Source: Asticcacaulis sp. AND118 (lineage in GTDB: Bacteria > Pseudomonadota > Alphaproteobacteria > Caulobacterales > Caulobacteraceae). Taken from it: a stretch of 64,000 nt of DNA. The notes beneath the pieces were generated by a model that saw only the letters and a program-made list of their open reading frames with translations, ran no database searches and was not told where the DNA came from. The stretch is taken from assembly GCF_020535245.1 (NCBI RefSeq), contig NZ_CP084910.1, positions 1,216,501-1,280,500 of the forward strand. Reading direction: 5' to 3'. Numbering within the stretch: position 1 is the first letter of the stretch; every line of letters starts with the position of its first letter. Below are positions 42,345-50,597 of the stretch, in pieces. The translations under genes were made by a program, and so were the position numbers.

Positions 42345-43709
42345 ATGACAGCCAAGGTTCTGGTCGTTGACGATATTCCGGCCAATGTCCGCCTGCTGCA
42401 GGCCAAGCTGGAAGCCGACTATTACGACGTGGTGACGGCCCACGCGGGCGCGGAAGCCATCGACAAGGCGATTCTGGAGCAGCCGGACATCATCCTGCTC
42501 GATGTGATGATGCCGGGCGTCGACGGCTATGAGGTGACGCGCCAACTGAAAGAACTGGCCGAAACCCGGCATATCCCCATCATTCTGGTCACGGCGCTCG
42601 ATGGCCGCGACGACCGCCTGTCGGGTCTTGAGGCCGGGGCGGATGATTTCCTGACCAAGCCGGTCGAGGACGTGATCCTGTTCGCGCGGCTCAAGGCGCT
42701 GGTGCGGCTCAAGCACCTGTCGGACGAACTGCGTCAGCGCGAACAGTCCTCGCGCCGTATGGGCCTGATCGACGCCTCGCAACTCCAGCGTCAGATGACG
42801 GCGCCGGGCAATGTGCTGATCCTCGACGATCAGGTGCGCCAGGCCGAACGCCTGATGCTGGCTCTGGGCGAGCAGCACCGCTGCGCCTATGAGACCGACC
42901 CGAAAGCCGCGCTGAAGATCGCCTCGGGCCGCGTGGACCTGCTGGTGCTGAACCTGACGGCGCGCGAATTCGATCCGCTGCGCTTCGTGGCGCATCTGCG
43001 CTCGTCCGAACTGACGCGGCAGTTGCCGGTGCTCGGCCTGTTCAATCCGGACGAACGCCAGACCCTGCTGAAGGGGCTGGAACTGGGCGTCACCGACGTC
43101 CTGCCGCGACCCGTGGACCTGCAGGAACTGCTGGCGCGGGCGCGGGGACAGATCCGCCGTAAACGCTATGCCGACTTCCTGCGCTCCAGCCTCGACCGTT
43201 CGCTGGAACTGGCGGTGACCGATCCGCTGACCGGTCTGAACAACCGACGCTTCATGGATCTGCAACTGACGCAACTGATGCGCCGCCACCTCAAGAGCGG
43301 CGACCCCGTTTCGTTGCTGCTGCTCGATATCGACTTCTTCAAGCGCGTCAATGACGGCTACGGTCACGACGCCGGCGACGAGGTGCTGAAAGAATTCGCC
43401 CGCCGCGTCAGCCAGAATGTCCGCGCCATCGACATGCCCTGCCGTCTGGGGGGCGAGGAGTTCGTCGTCCTGATGCCCGACACCACGGGCGAGGCGGCGC
43501 AGGCCATCGCCGAGCGCGTGCGTGAGGCTGTGGCGGCGGATGCTTTCGACCTGCCCGACGGCCGTACGCTCGATGTGACGGTTTCGGTGGGGGTTTCGTC
43601 GCTGCGCGGCCTGGGGGATACGCTCGAAGCCTTCATCAAGCGCGCCGACGAAGCTGTGTACGAAGCCAAGCAATCGGGCCGCAATCGCGTCATCCTGCGC
43701 GCTGCTTAA
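42345..43709 (+). CDS. pleD: Diguanylate cyclase response regulator PleD
   Basis: 454 residues with REC1 (about 1-125, phospho-acceptor Asp53 in ILLDVMMPG), REC2 adaptor (about 150-270, degenerate) and a GGDEF domain. The active site is GGEEF near residue 370, with the inhibitory I-site RAID five residues upstream. PleD makes c-di-GMP at the stalked pole after phosphorylation and drives flagellar ejection, stalk and holdfast development in Caulobacter. Directly follows divK with a 5-base gap. Length equals that of the Caulobacter protein. Confidence 0.96.
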   Translation: MTAKVLVVDDIPANVRLLQAKLEADYYDVVTAHAGAEAIDKAILEQPDIILLDVMMPGVDGYEVTRQLKELAETRHIPIILVTALDGRDDRLSGLEAGADDFLTKPVEDVILFARLKALVRLKHLSDELRQREQSSRRMGLIDASQLQRQMTAPGNVLILDDQVRQAERLMLALGEQHRCAYETDPKAALKIASGRVDLLVLNLTAREFDPLRFVAHLRSSELTRQLPVLGLFNPDERQTLLKGLELGVTDVLPRPVDLQELLARARGQIRRKRYADFLRSSLDRSLELAVTDPLTGLNNRRFMDLQLTQLMRRHLKSGDPVSLLLLDIDFFKRVNDGYGHDAGDEVLKEFARRVSQNVRAIDMPCRLGGEEFVVLMPDTTGEAAQAIAERVREAVAADAFDLPDGRTLDVTVSVGVSSLRGLGDTLEAFIKRADEAVYEAKQSGRNRVILRAA

Positions 43710-43924
43710 TGCGCTCAGAGGCGGCCCCGCGCGCCGTGGCGCGCTGATTTTAGGAAAGCAGACGATGCGTTTACGCATCGACGGCTCGCCGCAGTGGCGG
43801 CGGCGTGCAGTCGCACGCCAGACTTCATAGAAGCAAATTACGCAATGTCGTGGATAAATTTCAGCTTTAGGCTTGCCATCGCCACCCAAGCCTTGCTATA
43901 GCCCGCCTCCTTGCTGGTGAGCAT

Positions 43925-44000
43925 TCCCCGGTAGCTCAGTTGGTAGAGCAGTCGACTGTTAATCGACTTGTCACAGGTTCGAGTCCTGTCCGGGGAGCCA
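43925..44000 (+). tRNA. tRNA-Asn (GTT)
   Basis: 76 nt with encoded CCA. Acceptor TCCCCGG/CCGGGGA, discriminator G, D-loop AGCTCAGTTGGTAGAGC, anticodon loop CTGTTAA giving GTT, T-loop TTCGAGT. Confidence 0.97.
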
Positions 44001-44012
44001 GCACCAAAGACC

Positions 44013-44048
44013 AAAGCCCTGCCGCATCACGCGCAGGGCTTTCTTTTT
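44013..44048 (+). terminator. Terminator after tRNA-Asn
   Basis: AAAGCCCTG (44013-44021) pairs with CAGGGCTTT (44034-44042), followed by CTTTTT. Confidence 0.82.
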
Positions 44049-44070
44049 GACTTCTGAAGTTCCCGCCAAG

Positions 44071-44097
44071 AAAAAAACCCGGCCTAAAGACCGGGTT
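44071..44097 (-). terminator. Minus-strand-oriented hairpin
   Basis: AACCCGG (44076-44082) pairs with CCGGGTT (44091-44097), with seven A to the left, so it is terminator-like on the minus strand. No minus-strand gene lies to its right before the chemoreceptor, so its purpose is unclear. Confidence 0.4.
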
Positions 44098-44163
44098 GAA
44101 AAGTTTGGTGATGGTGGGTGTCTTCAAAAAAGCAAAGACAAGCCTTTGATGGACCGATTTGCC

Positions 44164-44178
44164 TTAATGAAGAGTTAA
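44164..44178. promoter_or_regulatory. Perfect CtrA-type box upstream of the chemoreceptor
   Basis: TTAATGAAGAGTTAA is an exact TTAA-N7-TTAA, the full-site consensus of the cell-cycle regulator CtrA, 121 bp before the chemoreceptor ATG. In Caulobacter, CtrA directly controls many motility and chemotaxis genes. Functional assignment is inference. Confidence 0.6.
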
Positions 44179-44299
44179 TATAAAGACTCGCGTTACGCCA
44201 TTTGCAGGCTTTTCACAGCTTCGGGGCAATATCTTGTTAATGCCTTACCGTTTGTATGGGCATTAAATCCGCCTCCGAATCAAAGGCCTTGCCCGTCCC

Positions 44300-45613
44300 A
44301 TGACCCTGCCTCCTATCAAGGCCCGCATCCGCGGCCTGTTCGTCCTGTTTCTGGTTGTGCTTGTGACCCTGACGGGCGTGGCGCTGGGGCATGAGGGCAC
44401 CGTTATTCGCGGGCTTGAAGAGGCCCTGCACGCCGCGCCGCAAGCCGAGGCGCAGATCAGCCCGCTGCTGCATGCCGCCGAAGGCTTCCGCGCCGGCATC
44501 TGGGCTCTGGCCCTCGGTATCGGCGTGGCCGGTCTGGTCGCCGCTGTCTATTTCGACCGCGAGGTCTTCGCCGCCCTTGAACGCATGAGCCGGCTGATGT
44601 CGCGCTTCGCCCAGCGCGATTTCGACGCCGAGGTGGACGGCGCGCGCCGCTCCGACGAAATCGGCGCCATGGCCCGCGCTCTGGAGGTCTTTCGTGGCAA
44701 TGGCCGCGACCTGATCGCGCTGGAGGCTGAAAACGCCCGCCGCGCCGGACTGCTGGCGCAGGAGCGTCAGGCCGCCGTGCAGGAGATGGGCGAGCGCCTG
44801 AACAGGCAGGTCTCGGCGCTGATCGAGGGGCTGAGCCGTTCGTCCGAAGCCATGACCGACTCGGCGGAAACCATGAGCGAACAGGCCAGGGGTGCGGTGT
44901 CGCGCATCGAGAACGTCACCGCCACCGCCGAGGCCACCTCGCGTCAGGCGCGCCACGTCGCCGAAACCGTGCAGGGCCTGTCGGACAGCGCCTCGGATAT
45001 CGCTCAGGCCGCCGTGGCCTCTTCGGAGGTGTCGGCGCAGGCCGTCGGCCAGAGCGAAGCGACGTCCGAGATCATGGCGCGCCTCAACCGCAGCGCCGAG
45101 GAAATCAGCGCCGTGGTCGACGCCATTTCCGGCATTGCGCGTCAAACCAACCTGTTGGCGCTTAACGCCACCATCGAGGCGGCGCGGGCCGGCGAGGCGG
45201 GCGCGGGCTTCGCCGTCGTGGCTTCCGAGGTCAAGACGCTGGCCCAGCAGACCGAAAAGGCCACGCGCGACATTACCGACAAGGTGACGCATATCCAGTC
45301 CGACGCCACGCAGGCTGTGGACGCCATCGGGCATATTGTCGGCGTCATTCAGGAACTGCGCGCTTCGGCCGACGGTATCGCCGAGGCGGTCAGCGCCCAG
45401 CAATCCGCCACCCGTGATATCGCCGACACGGTCGATGCCCTGGCGGCGGGGGCTCAGAGTGTGGGCCGCGACATCGACGCCGTGCGCCACGTCGCCGCGG
45501 CCACCGATCAGGCGGCGGGCACGGTGTCGCTGGAATCGCGCTCGGTGCAGGCCGTGGCGGGCGACCTGAGGGACGGCATCGCCGCCTTCATCCGCTCGTT
45601 GCGGGCCGCGTAG
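44300..45613 (+). CDS. Methyl-accepting chemotaxis protein
   Basis: 437 residues. Helix 1 ([18 protein letters not shown]), a very short periplasmic loop of about 40 residues, helix 2 ([20 protein letters not shown]), a HAMP domain ([19 protein letters not shown]...[14 protein letters not shown]), and the signalling domain with the hairpin tip [20 protein letters not shown] followed by [19 protein letters not shown]. The small sensory loop suggests intracellular or membrane signals. No CheR-binding tail pentapeptide is seen. A perfect CtrA-type box lies upstream; a family D palindrome begins 10 bases after the stop. Confidence 0.94.
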   Translation: MTLPPIKARIRGLFVLFLVVLVTLTGVALGHEGTVIRGLEEALHAAPQAEAQISPLLHAAEGFRAGIWALALGIGVAGLVAAVYFDREVFAALERMSRLMSRFAQRDFDAEVDGARRSDEIGAMARALEVFRGNGRDLIALEAENARRAGLLAQERQAAVQEMGERLNRQVSALIEGLSRSSEAMTDSAETMSEQARGAVSRIENVTATAEATSRQARHVAETVQGLSDSASDIAQAAVASSEVSAQAVGQSEATSEIMARLNRSAEEISAVVDAISGIARQTNLLALNATIEAARAGEAGAGFAVVASEVKTLAQQTEKATRDITDKVTHIQSDATQAVDAIGHIVGVIQELRASADGIAEAVSAQQSATRDIADTVDALAAGAQSVGRDIDAVRHVAAATDQAAGTVSLESRSVQAVAGDLRDGIAAFIRSLRAA

Positions 45614-45623
45614 GCTATTCGCC

Positions 45624-45667
45624 GCGCATTTGCTTCCAAAAACCGCTGCACACTTTTTGGAATGCGC
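45624..45667. repeat. Family D palindrome, copy 2
   Basis: GCGCATTTGCTTCCAAAAAC at the left, CTTTTTGGAATGCGC at the right, with a CCGCTGCACA centre. Nearly identical to 53309-53352. Begins 10 bases after the chemoreceptor stop. Confidence 0.75.
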
Positions 45668-45747
45668 GATAATTCTGTATATAAACCGTGACAATACCAT
45701 TGCAGCCGTGGGATTGATCTGATAGCTGACCCTACCGCTTTTAGTGA

Positions 45748-45821
45748 GGCCTGATGGCGGAGCGGTTACGCAGCGGATTGCAAATCCGTGTAGGCCGGTT
45801 CGACTCCGGCTCAGGCCTCCA
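45748..45821 (+). tRNA. tRNA-Cys (GCA)
   Basis: 74 nt with encoded CCA. Acceptor GGCCTGA/TCAGGCC, discriminator T (U73, the cysteine identity base), anticodon loop TTGCAAA giving GCA, T-loop TTCGACT. An insertion sequence begins about 80 bp downstream. Confidence 0.96.
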
Positions 45822-45978
45822 TTATCTCCCTTTTTATTTCACTCACGCCTAATTCGCTTCGCTCATGGCTCCGTGGGGGCGGCGAACGATCGCCGACGTC
45901 CGCTAATGGGATGGACCGGCTGCTTCCCTTGCGAAGTAGTCGGAGTAGACTGCTTGGCTCCACCCGGAGAAGCATCCC

Positions 45979-47031
45979 ATGGATACGAACATTCCTGAGT
46001 TAGCGTCGATAGGCATAGATATCGGCAAGGACGTGTTTCACCTTGTCGGATTTAGTACAGATGGTCAGATCGTTCTTCGCCGTAAAATCAAACGGCTGGC
46101 TCTGACAGAGACATTTAAAAAGCTGCCGCCGTGTATCGTCGGCATGGAGGCCTGCCTCAGCGCGCATTTTGTCAGTCGCACCCTTCGACAGCTCGGCCAC
46201 GAACCGCGCATCATCCCCGCTATTTACGTAAAGCCGTTTCTGAAGGGGCAGAAGAACGACTACAATGATGCCGAGGCTATAGCCGAGGCGGCTCTGCGGC
46301 CGAACCTGTCGACAGTGAGTGAGAAGACCCAGGATCAATTGGATCTTCAGGCCTGCCATCGCGTTCGCTCGCGGCTGGTGTCGCGGCGCACAGCGACGAT
46401 CAATCAGATCCGTGCCTTCCTAATCGAGCAGGGCATCACGGTCAGGGTCGGTGTGCGTGCCTTACGTGACTCGCTCTTCGACATCTTGAACAACCGCGCA
46501 GATGAGATTTCGCCGCGTATGAGCCAACTCATCGTTGGCCTTTATGAAGACTGGTTGTGGCTCGATGAACGCATCGAGACCCTCAGCGGCGAGATCGAAG
46601 AAATCAGCCGGAATGAAGCCAACTGCCGTCGCCTGATGAGTGTGCCGGGCGTCGGGCCCCTGATCTCCACGGCGGTTGTTGCCGCCATTGGCACAGGTGA
46701 AGCCTTTGAACGTGGTCGCGACTTCGGTGCCTGGCTGGGGTTGGTACCCAAGCAGTTCAGCACGGGTGGCCGCTCTATTCTCGGGCGCATCTCAAAACGC
46801 GGAAGCCGATACCTTCGAACCTTGTTCGTACAGGCCGCCAATGTCCTCTTGATGAGGCCTCAAAATTGGCCGAAGTACAGCTTCGGAGACTGGCTCACCA
46901 GCGCCGCCACGCGGATGCACCGAAACAAGCTCGCCGCCGCCCTCGCCAACAAGCTGGCTCGGATCAGCTGGAGCGTATTGAGTACAGGAAAGGCTTTCGA
47001 TACCCACAGAACCGAGATCGAGGCCGTATAG
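45979..47031 (+). CDS. IS110/IS1111-family transposase (DEDD recombinase)
   Basis: 350 residues. RuvC-like N-terminal domain with GIDIGKD (Asp14), GMEACLSAHF (Glu57) and KNDYNDAEAIAEA (Asp94, Asp97), forming the DEDD set. A coiled-coil middle part and the C-terminal Tnp_20 domain follow (MSVPGVGPLISTAVVAAIG, WLGLVPKQFSTGGRSILGRI, with the conserved Ser). All catalytic residues are present and the frame is intact. Members of this family recombine DNA guided by a bridge RNA encoded in the element's own non-coding end. Confidence 0.95.
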   Translation: MDTNIPELASIGIDIGKDVFHLVGFSTDGQIVLRRKIKRLALTETFKKLPPCIVGMEACLSAHFVSRTLRQLGHEPRIIPAIYVKPFLKGQKNDYNDAEAIAEAALRPNLSTVSEKTQDQLDLQACHRVRSRLVSRRTATINQIRAFLIEQGITVRVGVRALRDSLFDILNNRADEISPRMSQLIVGLYEDWLWLDERIETLSGEIEEISRNEANCRRLMSVPGVGPLISTAVVAAIGTGEAFERGRDFGAWLGLVPKQFSTGGRSILGRISKRGSRYLRTLFVQAANVLLMRPQNWPKYSFGDWLTSAATRMHRNKLAAALANKLARISWSVLSTGKAFDTHRTEIEAV

Positions 47032-47033
47032 CA

Positions 47034-47250
47034 TCGATCTCCACCCAGTTCGCGACTAAGACGACTGCATGGAACGGAACGATAAACGCGCCCTGAGCCT
47101 GAGCGCCCTAATGGCCGCTTGCCGGCCGATCCGCTAATGAGGCCAAAAGCGCGTGCGTATTCCCATCAAGGCCACGGCTCGCATGCCGATCAACAGGCCG
47201 GATACATATAAGCGACTTCTGCTATTCATGCGAAATCTTACTTGCGATCG
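47034..47250 (+). ncRNA. Candidate bridge-RNA region of the insertion sequence
   Basis: About 220 bp of non-coding DNA between the transposase stop and the right inverted repeat. In IS1111-type elements the bridge RNA is encoded on this side. It contains TCCGCTAATG (47130-47139), identical to the 10 bases across the left tip (45899-45908), and GC-rich palindromic stretches such as GGCCGCTTGCCGGCC. The RNA itself is inferred from family knowledge, not shown. Confidence 0.4.
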
Positions 47251-47414
47251 GCAGCCGGTCCATACATTGGGCGCTGTTTAGTGGCGTGTAAGCGGCTTCA
47301 TTCTTTCCGAAAAATGTAAAACTGTGGTGTGCGGTGCATTGAAGCGCGCGGCGCAAACGCCTATAAGCGCGGGATAAGGACACGACTCCTGCATTGTATT
47401 GCTCCGAGGCCCAG

Positions 47415-48044
47415 ATGGATTACTTCGCCGCCCGTCAGAACATGGTTGAATCTCAGGTGCGGGTGAACGACGTCACCGATCCTGCGCTGCAAAAAGCCAT
47501 GCGTCATATTGAGCGCGAGCGTCTGGTCGCGCCGGGGCAGGGCTTCGCCGCCTATGGGGATGTCGAGCCGCAGATCGCGCCGGGCCGCGCCCTGATGCTG
47601 CCGCGCGATCTCGCCAAGCTGCTGCACGCGCTGAAACCCGTCGCCGGTTTGAAGGCGCTGGCCATCGGCGCGCCCTATGCCGCCGCCGTCCTCAAGCACG
47701 CCGGTCTCGACGTTACGGCTCAGGAGGCCGATGCGCGCGTGCAGACCGTGGTCGAGCCCTATCTGAAGACGCTGGGCGTTCCCGTCGTGGCGCAGGATTT
47801 CAAGACCCCCGCCGCCGGCGAATACGACATCGTCGTCACCGAAGGCGCGGTCGAGGAAATCCCCGCTGAATGGTTCGCCGCGCTCAAGCTGCATGGCCGT
47901 CTGGGCGTGGTGCTGCGCGCCGGCGCTCTGGGGGAGGCCCGCGTCTATACCCGTCTGCCGCACGGCGTGTCCGAAGCCTTTATCTTCAACGCCGCCACCG
48001 CGGTGCTGCCCGGCTTCGCCAAGGCCTCGACCTTTGTATTCTGA
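47415..48044 (+). CDS. Protein-L-isoaspartate O-methyltransferase-like protein (degenerate)
   Basis: 209 residues. The N-terminus FAARQNMVESQVRVNDVTDP and ERERLVAPGQGFAAYGDVEP follow the Pcm family, and IVVTEGAVEEIPAEWF matches its later motif. Motif I is eroded: the SAM-binding glycine loop reads ALAIGAPYAAAVLKHAG instead of the usual GxGxG. Activity is therefore doubtful. Such a gene stands before a TolC gene in Caulobacter as well, suggesting a conserved unit. The ATG at 47415 fits the family start better than 47394. Confidence 0.83.
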   Translation: MDYFAARQNMVESQVRVNDVTDPALQKAMRHIERERLVAPGQGFAAYGDVEPQIAPGRALMLPRDLAKLLHALKPVAGLKALAIGAPYAAAVLKHAGLDVTAQEADARVQTVVEPYLKTLGVPVVAQDFKTPAAGEYDIVVTEGAVEEIPAEWFAALKLHGRLGVVLRAGALGEARVYTRLPHGVSEAFIFNAATAVLPGFAKASTFVF

Positions 48045-48223
48045 TCCGGCGTATTCTGACCCGGTTTGCGATCCGTCGCAAACGTGACGAAAGCTTAATT
48101 CGCCAAAGCTCAAGGCTTCTGGCAGTGTGCGTGCCAGTTCAAAGGCAGCAACGCATCGCAATGCGCGGGTCGCAAGACCGCCGGGCGGGGGGTGGCGCTG
48201 CCCTTTCCAAGGGAATCATTTTG

Positions 48224-49684
48224 ATGCTTAAGCTTTCGCCCATGTCTGCCGGTGGCCGTAATGTTCTGCGCGCCCGCCTGCTGGCCGGTTTTGCGGTGTC
48301 CGTTCTGGCGCTCGGCGCGGGTTCGGCCTTCGCGGAATCGCTGACCGACGCCATTGCTCTGGCCTACGCCAATAATCCGACCCTGCAACGCGCCCGCGCG
48401 CAGCAGCGCAGCACGGACGAAACCTATGTGCAGGCGCGCTCGGGCCTCGGTCCCACACTCGATGCCGGGGCTTCGGTGGACTACAGCGACACCCCCACCG
48501 GTGTGAATCCGAATAATGGCGAACCCTATCGGTCCTCGACCGGCCTGAACCTGACGGCCAACCAGACCCTGTTCGCCTCCGGCGGTCTGTCGTCGGGCGT
48601 CAAGGCCGCCGAGGCCGATGTGCTGGCCGGGCGTGAAGACCTGCGTGCCGTAGAGGCCCAGGTGCTGGGCGACGTCATCAGCGTCTACACCGCCGTGCGC
48701 CGCGATCAGGAAGCCCTGCGCATCGGCGAGCAGAACTTCAACGTGCTCAAGCGCCAGTTGGACGAAACCAGGGCGCGTTTCGAAGCCGGCGAACTGACCC
48801 GCACCGACGTGGCGCAGTCCGAAGCCCGTCTGGCCGCGTCTTCGGCCTCTCTGGCGCAGGCGCAGGCGCAACTGGACACCAGCCGCGCCAGTTACGTCGC
48901 CATCGTCGGTCAGACGCCGACGGCGCTCGACCCGACGCCGGCCCTGCCGAACCTGCCGGTCACTTTCGACGCCGCGCTGGATCGTGCCGAAACCAACAAT
49001 CCGTCGCTGAGCGCCGCCAAATGGGCCGAAGCCGCCGCCCGCGCCCGCGTGTCTCAGGCCAAGTCGGGTCTGGGGCCGCGCGTAACGCTTGGCGCAGGTT
49101 ATACCGCCGGTGCGCCGACCAATGATTTCAACGATCTGGGGCAGCGCGACGCGGCGACCGCCACCCTGCGCTTCACCATGCCGCTGTTCAGCGCCGGCTA
49201 TAATTCGTCGCGTGTGCGTCAGGCCACCGAAGGCCACACGGCGCAGAAGATCAGCGTCGAGCTGGCGCGCCGCAATGTGGTGCAGAACGTTTCGACGGCG
49301 TGGGCCAATATGGCCGCCGCCCGCACCGCCACTCAGGCCAATCAGGAGCAGGTGCGCGCCGCTTCGGTCGCCGCCGAAGGCGTCAGGTACGAGCAGCAGG
49401 TCGGCCTGCGCACCAATATCGAAGTGCTCAATGCCGAGCAGGAACTGCGTCAGGCGCAACTGGCCCTGATCGACGCCCAGCGCGCCGAATACGTCGCGGC
49501 CTCTCAGGTTCTGGCGGTGATGGGCGACCTCGAAGCCCGCGCTCTGGTGCCTGCCGGTGAGGTCTACGATCCGGCGAAGAATTTCGACGAGGTGAAGCGC
49601 AAGGGCTTCACGCCGTTCGAGCCGGTGATTCGCGCGCTCGACGGCGCGGCCGATTCTTCGGGCGAGATCGTCAGCACCCGTTAA
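48224..49684 (+). CDS. TolC-family outer-membrane efflux/secretion protein
   Basis: 486 residues. The signal peptide ends AGSAFA; ESLTDAIALAYANNPTLQRARAQ is the classical TolC start. Two OEP repeats (about 30-230 and 240-445) have long helical stretches and barrel strands with Gly/Asn-rich links; LRTNIEVLNAEQELRQAQLALIDAQRAEYVAAS marks the second repeat. Trimeric channel for type I secretion or RND efflux; in Caulobacter the orthologous locus encodes an RsaF-type protein. ATG 48224 with AGGGAA upstream. A longer ORF from 47870 is a frame extension only. Confidence 0.92.
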   Translation: MLKLSPMSAGGRNVLRARLLAGFAVSVLALGAGSAFAESLTDAIALAYANNPTLQRARAQQRSTDETYVQARSGLGPTLDAGASVDYSDTPTGVNPNNGEPYRSSTGLNLTANQTLFASGGLSSGVKAAEADVLAGREDLRAVEAQVLGDVISVYTAVRRDQEALRIGEQNFNVLKRQLDETRARFEAGELTRTDVAQSEARLAASSASLAQAQAQLDTSRASYVAIVGQTPTALDPTPALPNLPVTFDAALDRAETNNPSLSAAKWAEAAARARVSQAKSGLGPRVTLGAGYTAGAPTNDFNDLGQRDAATATLRFTMPLFSAGYNSSRVRQATEGHTAQKISVELARRNVVQNVSTAWANMAAARTATQANQEQVRAASVAAEGVRYEQQVGLRTNIEVLNAEQELRQAQLALIDAQRAEYVAASQVLAVMGDLEARALVPAGEVYDPAKNFDEVKRKGFTPFEPVIRALDGAADSSGEIVSTR

Positions 49685-49931
49685 TCCGGTGATTCGCGTG
49701 CGGATTTTTAGGGGGCGGCGGGGGAAACACCCCTTGCCGTCCTTGCTTTTGCCGGGCGGGTTTAACTCTTGTTAACCCTGTTCGGGGCACACTGTTACCC
49801 ATGAAATCCGACAGGTGGGGAATGAGCCTGTCAGGCGAAAATAGGGCGTAGGAAGATCGCTTAACAGTTGCCAAAAACCCCTCAGCCGTGTCTTTATGGC
49901 GCAGATTATCCCTTTCGAGTGATTCACCGAC

Positions 49932-50495
49932 ATGTCCGAAACCGCACACGAACCCACGATGGAGGAAATCCTCGCCTCGATCCGCCGGATCATTTCCGAG
50001 GACGATGCGCCGGAAGAGAAGGCCAAGCCTGAGCCGGAACCCGAAGTCGTTGCGGCTGCGCCGGAACCTGAAATCACCTTCGATCCGGAGCCGGAAGACG
50101 AGCCCGAAATCGAGATGGAAGCCGAGGAAGACGACGTGCTGGAGCTGACCACCCCGGTCGCCGCACCGAAGCCCGCCCTGTCCATCGGCGATATCGACGC
50201 CTTCGATCCGGACCCCGTGCCCGCACCGGCCCCGAAGCCCGCGCCCGCACCGCGCGTCGATTACAACACCACCTCGCACATCGTGTCCGAGCGCACCGTG
50301 CAGAGCGCCGTCTCGGCCTTCGGCCAACTGACCAGCGCCAGCCTGCTGCCGCGCGAAGGTCGCACGATCGAGGACCTGCTGACCGAAATCCTGCGTCCGA
50401 TGCTGCAAAACTGGCTCGACGGCAACCTGCCGGCCATCGTCGAAACGGCGGTGCGCGAAGAGGTGGAACGTCTGGCCCGCCAGGCGCGTAGATAG
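49932..50495 (+). CDS. popZ: Polar organizing protein PopZ
   Basis: 187 residues in the PopZ layout. A short N-terminal helix EPTMEEILASIRRIISEDDA shared with Caulobacter PopZ binds partner proteins. An acidic Pro/Glu-rich linker covers about 27-110. C-terminal oligomerisation helices follow (REGRTIEDLLTEILRPMLQN, WLDGNLPAIVETAVREEVER). PopZ forms polar microdomains, anchors the ParB-parS centromere and recruits cell-cycle factors. Directly upstream of valS as in Caulobacter. The palindrome GTTTAACTCTTGTTAAC at 49760-49776 lies in its leader. Confidence 0.94.
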   Translation: MSETAHEPTMEEILASIRRIISEDDAPEEKAKPEPEPEVVAAAPEPEITFDPEPEDEPEIEMEAEEDDVLELTTPVAAPKPALSIGDIDAFDPDPVPAPAPKPAPAPRVDYNTTSHIVSERTVQSAVSAFGQLTSASLLPREGRTIEDLLTEILRPMLQNWLDGNLPAIVETAVREEVERLARQARR

Positions 50496-50536
50496 CCGCG
50501 CCGTTAAGCCGTAAAGCGCTTTTTTACCTGTTACCG

Positions 50537-50570
50537 GAGCGGCGTCCCGTGTTAAGGACGCCGCTCTTTC
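50537..50570 (+). terminator. Terminator between popZ and valS
   Basis: GAGCGGCGTCC (50537-50547) pairs with GGACGCCGCTC (50556-50566), followed by a pyrimidine-rich TTTCTGTTTC. Confidence 0.78.
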
Positions 50571-50597
50571 TGTTTCAAGCTCACACCCGAAAAGATC

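Larger units (their letters stand above)
45901..47270 (+). mobile_element. IS110-family element, IS1111-like subgroup
   Basis: A complete-looking element of roughly 1.37 kb around a DEDD transposase. Near-terminal inverted repeats: ATGGACCGGCTGC (45911-45923) and its exact complement GCAGCCGGTCCAT (47251-47263). IS1111-type elements have such subterminal repeats, whereas IS110 proper has none. About 55 bp of non-coding DNA lies left of the transposase and about 235 bp right of it. Exact tips cannot be fixed without an empty site. No target duplication was seen, as expected for this family. Confidence 0.8.

Noticed and set aside
45744..45998. 84-codon ORF starting inside tRNA-Cys
   Set aside because: Overlaps the tRNA and the left end of the insertion sequence; no ribosome site.
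49760..49776. GTTTAACTCTTGTTAAC upstream of popZ as a CtrA site
   Set aside because: The TTAA halves are spaced by 6 instead of 7 bases, so it is noted only as a dyad.
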